From Pseudocercospora fijiensis CIRAD86 (Eukaryota; Ascomycota; Dothideomycetes; Mycosphaerellales; Mycosphaerellaceae): 64,000 nucleotides of DNA. Positions 59,726 through 64,000 of this stretch are shown here, in pieces (positions within the stretch are counted from its first letter, which is position 1; each line of letters opens with the position of its first letter). The position numbers were made by a program, and so were the translations under genes. The stretch spans positions 713,787-777,786 of the forward strand of contig NW_006921546.1 of assembly GCF_000340215.1 (NCBI RefSeq). Reading direction: 5' to 3'. A model generated the notes under the pieces. That model did not search any database. It saw nothing but the letters and a program-made list of their open reading frames with translations, and was not told the DNA's origin.

Positions 59726-59834
59726 GCGGAGTTCTAAGAATAGCCTTAGCTAAGAGCGCTAAGGATGCATACATGTTTGTTTTAAGCGCGTATAATATGA
59801 AACGTGTCTAGTTAGACACGAAGAAAGGGAGGGA

Positions 59835-60113
59835 TATTGGCTAGTAACCGGCCCTACACCTATAGGCTAGTTTTGAGCCTATATAAGAGGCCTCCTTCTA
59901 CAGAGTAGACAGATCATCAACCTCGTATAGCACATTGTTTATGTTACACTTCCACAATGCCTATATTGCAGGGCTCTAGTCATTAGCCTAAGCGACAGTC
60001 TCGTTATCCTATCTTGCTAAACATAGCTGCCTATATTGCTATAGGTTATATTACCCTCGGTAGCCTATACTATTGCTACGAGTAGTAGTGGTAGTGTTGG
60101 TTTCCGTCCTTCA
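59835..60113 (+). repeat. 3' LTR (279 bp)
   Basis: Direct repeat of 47,847-48,125, preceded by a purine-rich tract at 59,820-59,834 and followed by the target duplication ATAG (60,114-60,117). Confidence 0.95.
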
Positions 60114-61599
60114 ATAGTTACTAGATAATAGCTAACGGTCGACATATGCTACGCGCTACCTTAGTAAGCTTATATACAAATATCTAGCGGGTGTGCTACT
60201 CCGGCAGGATCGGCGAGGCTAGAAGACATATATTAAACAGTACTACTACAAAGTTACCCCTTTTATAATATTGTCTACCGCTACGGTACTCGGTAGAATA
60301 CTAACCGGATAGTCGATAGAGTCGTATTTAACTAAAGTTAGAGGTAAAGCGATCTAGCTAGCCCTAGATTACAAGTTAATATACTAGCTGTTCCTAGATC
60401 GGATAACTACGTAGAATGCGACGGATTAAGCTGCTCGTAACCTTCGGTTGTCGAAAGCGTAGAAGATATACGTACGGTATATAGGTAGAGTATAGGATAC
60501 CCCTAAATTATTAATAAATAACTTCGAGAGCGTACGTAACGACATCGATGTACTTATAGCAATCGACGTCGTTTTAGATTCCGACGATAAAGGCGGATCG
60601 ATCGAGCGCTATAGTAAGAGTAGTCTACGAGCGCCGTATTTCTCTTACCTACTAATATAATCGATAGGTCCTAAAGCGTCTACCGGGCAACAATCAAGTA
60701 AACAACTCAAAGCCGGCGATAATACGATAGATAGGTTAGCGGAGGCGGAGGCCCTACCTAAGAAAAACGATATTAGACTGCCTATACTATAGAGCAGCTT
60801 CTAAGCGATAGATTAGGAGCCGACGGAGGCTACTAATCCGTTTGCTTCGGTATAGGGAGGCAACGGTATAAGTGCAACCGAGACAATAGAATATAATAGA
60901 ACCGAAGACAATTAATACTAAAGATATAGATATACCGCGGTAATAGTAATAGAGAAGGATTGCGCGCTAATTACTATAAGAATAGCAGGTATTCTAACTA
61001 GTCTTATATAATAGACAAGACTTTATTCGCGGCGGTAAGTAATCGCGTTAGGGATGTATTAGGGCTAGAAGAGGGGGAGTAGATATAGTAGGCGGATATA
61101 GAGGCGGACGGCGGCAAAGTTAAGGAGATAGTATTTAACGAGGAGACATAGGATCGAAGAATTAGGAGATATATAGTAAAAGAGAAGAAGAAGTCGAAAG
61201 GAAACAAACGAAAGAAGGTAGAGGTATATCGCTTTAATATAGCTATAGAGGACGAATAGAATACATTCTTGTTAACCGTAATAAATAGATGCCCTATACA
61301 ATATAACGAAATCTATTAACACTATACGAGTCGGTCGCTAAGTCGGTACTAACTTAGTATACGTAGTAGACGTATACAAATACTAGTAGTTACCCGAGTA
61401 TACGTATAAACGTTAGATATTAGTAGAAGCAACAATCGTATAATATACAGATCCGATAGAAAATATAATTCAAATGCTAGTACTAGTATATACGACGACT
61501 CGAGCCCGACTTAATATACGAGTCGGACAGTAAAGAATAAAATTCTTACTACGATTAGATTTGCTAGAATTCCTAGATCGCGACGATCCTATTAGACAA

Positions 61600-61689
61600 G
61601 ATCTTTAACGTGCGATCCTAAGGATCCTAAGGATCCTAAGCGATCCTATCGACAAGATCGTCGCGATCGGTAAAAAAGTTTCCGTAACG
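61600..61689. repeat. Right terminal and subterminal repeats of the large transposon
   Basis: GATCCTAAG units (about 61,613-61,645), then GATCGTCGCGATCGG and the terminus GTAAAAAAGTTTCCGTAACG ending at 61,689. It is nearly identical to 5,285-5,372 and an inverted match to 29,974-30,010. Confidence 0.85.
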
Positions 61690-63010
61690 CCTAGATAAGA
61701 ATAAAGTAAAGTCGAAAGTAGAGAAACTCGTTATAGTAATAAGACGAAATAAGGTAGAGAGCCTCGCTTTCGTTTTATATAAGATATAACTTTTGTCTAT
61801 AGCTAGTACCTATAGCCGGCATCTATAGCTAGCAACCTAGTATAGTTCTAACTCTTTTTCTCTAGCTTCGTCGTCTAGTAATATATACGAACTTAAGCTT
61901 ATAGAGATATAACCGATTCGAGGCTATTTAAAAGAACCTTATCGAGCGCCCTAAAACTAATACCTAGAATATCGTATAGAATAAGCGATAGTAAAAGCGG
62001 CCTCCTTAGCGCCTACTCTGTTTTACCTAAGACGTAAAGATCCGGTTCGATTCGACTTTCTACATAATTATAAGGTAATATACTTTACGTACCGCTCTTA
62101 AGATCTATTAGAATTCCGAGGATATTAAGTAGCTCGGGCTTACTACCGCCAAATAGCGCTAAGTAGAGTATCTCGTAGATATTAGTAAGTATTACGCGAA
62201 GGTTACTACTACGATTAGAAGAACCTAAGGACCGACGATCTACCTTATCTTTATATACTATAACTAGCTCTTTAACGAGCTCGATAAAACTATAGCTAAG
62301 CTAGCTAAGAAAAGCGTTCCCTAGAAAGTAGCTATAATAAAAGCTATAGATAGCTCCTATACTAAGTTATATAAATATTATAGTACTACTTTTTAGTCGT
62401 TCGGGGATATCTATAGCGTTACGTACTTACTTAACCTAGTAGAAAAAGATATATACTAGTAGAAGCTAGAATAGAAGGGGGACGAGGAATAGTCTAAGTA
62501 TTACTAGACTATTCTAGAAAAGATATTCTATAAGCGTTAGAAAGAAACTAGTCTAAGTATAGCTCGTATAAAGAAAAAGAAGGCTAAGAAGGCTCTAATA
62601 TTATATCTATTTTATAGGTAGTAAAGGACGGAAACTAACACTACTACTACTACTTGTAGCAATAGTATAGGCTACCGAGGGTAACATAACCTATAGCAAT
62701 ACGGGCAGCTATGTTTAGCAAGATAGGATAACGAGACTATCGCTTAGGCTGATAACTAGAGCCCTGCAACATAGGCATTGTAGAAGTGTGACATAAACAA
62801 TGTGCTATACGAGGTTAATAATCTGTCTACTCTATAGAAGGAGGCCTCTTATATAGGCTTAAAACTGGCCTATAGGTGTAGGGCCGGTTACTAGCCAATA
62901 GTAGGAAGTAGAGGTAGAAGAGGAAGTAACTACTAAAGTAAATAAAGAAGAGTTCGATCTCTATCGGCGCGCGAGTAAGTACTAAACTGTAAGAACCTAA
63001 GCAAGTAAAG
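61690..63010 (+). mobile_element. hAT-type transposase relic, C-terminal part (interrupted by a solo LTR)
   Basis: It continues the hAT reading that stops at 29,973. The plus strand through stops gives LCFTQDVKIRFDSTFYIIIR (about 62,014-62,075), equivalent to the QDVxTRWNSTxxMLxR block, then TQGPTIYLIFIYYNQLFNEL (about 62,235-62,290). YTKLYKYYSTTF with IYSVTYLLNL follows (about 62,355-62,450). After the solo LTR (62,622-62,900) the C-terminal dimerisation-type motif EFDLYRRAS reads at about 62,950-62,976. All of these are in the standard hAT order. Confidence 0.8.
62622..62900 (-). mobile_element. Solo LTR of the 12.3-kb retrotransposon family, inverted
   Basis: This 279-bp sequence is the reverse complement of the LTRs at 47,847 and 59,835, with few transitions. 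It is flanked by the 4-bp duplication GTAG (62,618-62,621 and 62,901-62,904). No internal sequence remains, so it arose by recombination between the LTRs of a former full copy inserted in the hAT gene. Confidence 0.95.
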
Positions 63011-63350
63011 TCTCCTGTCCTGCCTTAGCAAGCCTATATAACAATTATGTGATCTTATTACGTATACTGTAGTACTGTCTCGCTAGCGCAAAGCCTGCTT
63101 AGCGTATACGCGGAAAAGCTCGGTCGCTTATATAGATATACTCGGTTGCTAGCTCGGTATATATACTATCCGTACGTAGCCTAGTTAATAGTAAACGCTC
63201 TGCCCTATTCTAAGAAAGGTACGGTTTAGTTCTACTATCTACTACTAAGATTAGTAGAGGGTGTTCTATACGTTGCTATATACCTATTTTCTTATAGTTC
63301 TAAACCGTCTACCCTTCGTAGCGGCCTATAGAACCCCGAAAGATAAACGC
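63011..63350. other. RIP-degraded sequence, end of hAT relic to next element
   Basis: No motif was recognised. It may contain the end of the hAT element and the 5' leader of the gag relic that follows. Confidence 0.45.
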
Positions 63351-64000
63351 AAGCGACCCGAATACGCCGGGCGCGGAAACCGCGTAAAATAATGCACTAG
63401 GAGCGCCGGTAGCATTAGAAAACGACGCGGTAATACAATAATACAAGGCCGAATATTAGGCGCGCCGAGAAGCGACCCGCCTACGGCTCGAACGATTTCT
63501 AGCTAAGTAAGAAGTGCTTAGGCTAGAAGTATAGGCTTAAGAAGCTAAGCGAGAAAATGCGCGTCTTTATACCCTTAGGGACGTAGGCGATATACCGGCT
63601 CCGAGTAGCGGCACTACCGGCGGAGGTCCTATAATAACCCCTCTCTCGGGCAATAACGACGATAGTAAGGAAAAGGTAGAGTTAGCGGACGAGTCGATTT
63701 AGAGGCCTAAATCCTAAAGAGCTAAATTCCTCTCGTATCGACTACCTCTTTCTAGAAGTGCGCTAAGCGTAGCTACTATGCCTAGTATAAGCTACGTAGT
63801 CGCTAGCCTTACGGCTATTAAGCCTCGCCTAAAGGAACCTAAACCCTTTAAAGGCGATACGATTAAGGAATCGAGGCGATTCCTCTAAGAACTTTCTATT
63901 ACCTTTGCCCTATTTAGAGCTACCTATTATACGGACGAAAGCAAGGTGCTTTATAGTATTATATACCTCGTAGGCGATATATAGGAGCGATAGTATAACG
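63350..64000 (+). mobile_element. Ty3-type gag relic, N-terminal part, continues beyond window
   Basis: The plus-strand reading through stops gives a coiled, Glu/Arg/Ala-rich N-terminus (about 63,400-63,590). After that come LKEPKPFKGDTIKESRRFLQ and ALFRATYYTDESKVLYSIIY (about 63,830-63,970), the standard opening of a Ty3-type capsid protein. It runs off the right edge. It is a different family from the 12.3-kb element. Confidence 0.75.

Larger units (their letters stand above)
47847..60113 (+). mobile_element. Full-length Ty3-type LTR retrotransposon, 12.27 kb, with a third ORF
   Basis: The two 279-bp LTRs (47,847-48,125 and 59,835-60,113) are direct repeats with ten differences, all transitions. 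The target duplication ATAG is at 47,843-47,846 and 60,114-60,117. LTR ends are TATTGG...CCTTYA, consistent with an original TG...CA altered by RIP. A purine tract (AAGAAAGGGAGGGA) precedes the 3' LTR. Inside, in sense, are gag with protease (48,925 to ~52,000), pol in the order RT, RNase H, integrase (~52,060-55,760) and an extra ORF (56,909-59,644). All are interrupted by stops, mainly TAG. It keeps more CA and TG dinucleotides than its surroundings, so it is younger. It inserted into the plus-strand ORF of the large DNA transposon. Confidence 0.95.
44900..61170 (+). pseudogene. Long unidentified ORF of the large transposon, RIP-inactivated and split by an LTR retrotransposon
   Basis: From about 47,220 to 47,842 the plus strand reads as continuous protein through TAG/TAA stops (LLKRRKKRDKGLTTSSKERL, RRKLFAITLTRARGYKTIF, PGSYIPSRDVVQAVGRDPDI, EYYDEKLVRPSLKQ). 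It stops at the 5' LTR and resumes after the 3' LTR at 60,118 (ATRYLSKLIYKYLAGVLLRQ, GRILTGQSIESYLTKVRGKA, ALDYKLIYQLFLDRITTQNA). It runs to about 61,170 and a basic tail KKSKGNKRKKVEVYR that is also present in the second copy at 4,860-4,920. The start upstream of 47,200 is uncertain (protein-like patches from about 45,000). No family was recognised. Its place next to the right terminus, divergent from the helicase relic, suggests a transposition or cargo protein. Confidence 0.5.
29974..61689. mobile_element. Very large Plavaka-type (KDZ superfamily) DNA transposon, RIP-degraded, with nested LTR element
   Basis: The left terminus CGTTACGAAAACTTTTTTTC (from 29,974) is an inverted match to the right terminus GTAAAAAAGTTTCCGTAACG (ending 61,689). 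Both ends carry subterminal GATCCTAAG / GATCCTATC repeats. The sequence on the two sides belongs to one hAT transposase gene, so the whole interval is one insertion. Without the 12.27-kb LTR element inside it, the transposon is about 19.4 kb. In order it carries a minus-strand Plavaka-type transposase, repeat arrays and a large palindrome, a minus-strand SNF2-like helicase relic, a divergent spacer with an inverted repeat, and a long unidentified plus-strand ORF ending at the right terminus. A second right end at 4,852-5,372 confirms that terminus. No clear target duplication was found (flanks GGTCC / CCTAG). Confidence 0.75.

Noticed and set aside
29974..61689. Starship-type giant element as an explanation for the large transposon
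   Set aside because: No tyrosine-recombinase captain was recognised, and the inverted termini with subterminal repeats and the Plavaka-type transposase fit a DDE-type element better.
29960..61700. Target-site duplication of the large transposon
   Set aside because: Flanks GGTCC and CCTAG share at most CC; an 8-bp or other duplication could not be seen, possibly because of RIP or imprecise end definition.
1..64000. tRNA, rRNA or telomere repeats
   Set aside because: No cloverleaf with the conserved TTCGA arm and anticodon loop, no rRNA stretch and no TTAGGG array was recognised; a covariance-model search would be decisive for tRNAs.

Overview
The window is from a filamentous ascomycete (Pezizomycotina). 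The evidence is spliceosomal introns with fungal-type donors, fungal transposon families (Ty3/mdg4-type LTR elements, a hAT transposase, a Plavaka-type transposase) and a strong repeat-induced point mutation (RIP) signature. In the outer parts, CA and TG dinucleotides are scarce and TA is abundant, CG survives, and former reading frames are broken mostly by TAG or TAA where CAG, CAA or TGG is expected. The order or species cannot be decided from the sequence.

The layout is bipartite. (1) Positions 1 to about 8,470 are RIP-degraded repeat: a minus-strand Ty3-type pol and gag relic (1 to ~4,500), a 521-bp right-end fragment of a large DNA transposon (4,852-5,372) and unassigned relic sequence. 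(2) About 8,470 to 25,820 is an island of normal base composition. It holds one intact gene (8,524-9,630, minus), a likely spliced gene with an unexplained stop (20,736-21,594, plus), at least five decayed genes on both strands, and many minisatellites (73, ~70, 91 and 161 bp units). (3) About 25,820 to 64,000 is again RIP-degraded and is a nested stack of transposons.

The stack reads as follows. A hAT-type transposase gene is split at 29,973/61,690 by a very large DNA transposon bounded by inverted termini (29,974-61,689; about 19.4 kb without its own insertion). That element carries a Plavaka-type transposase at its left end (minus), a SNF2-like helicase relic (minus) and a long unrecognised plus-strand ORF at its right end. 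The plus-strand ORF is in turn split by a 12.3-kb Ty3-type LTR retrotransposon (47,847-60,113; 279-bp LTRs, 4-bp target duplication ATAG). A solo LTR of the same family (62,622-62,900, inverted, target duplication GTAG) sits in the right half of the hAT gene. The window ends inside another Ty3-type gag (plus).

The most unusual signal is in the 12.3-kb retrotransposon. It has a third sense ORF of about 911 codons after pol. A near-palindromic motif with the core ACCCCGGGGGT occurs five times, at the borders of gag, pol, a 0.4-kb spacer and the third ORF. All long readings in RIP regions are conceptual readings through stop codons made by eye; no alignment or database search was run.
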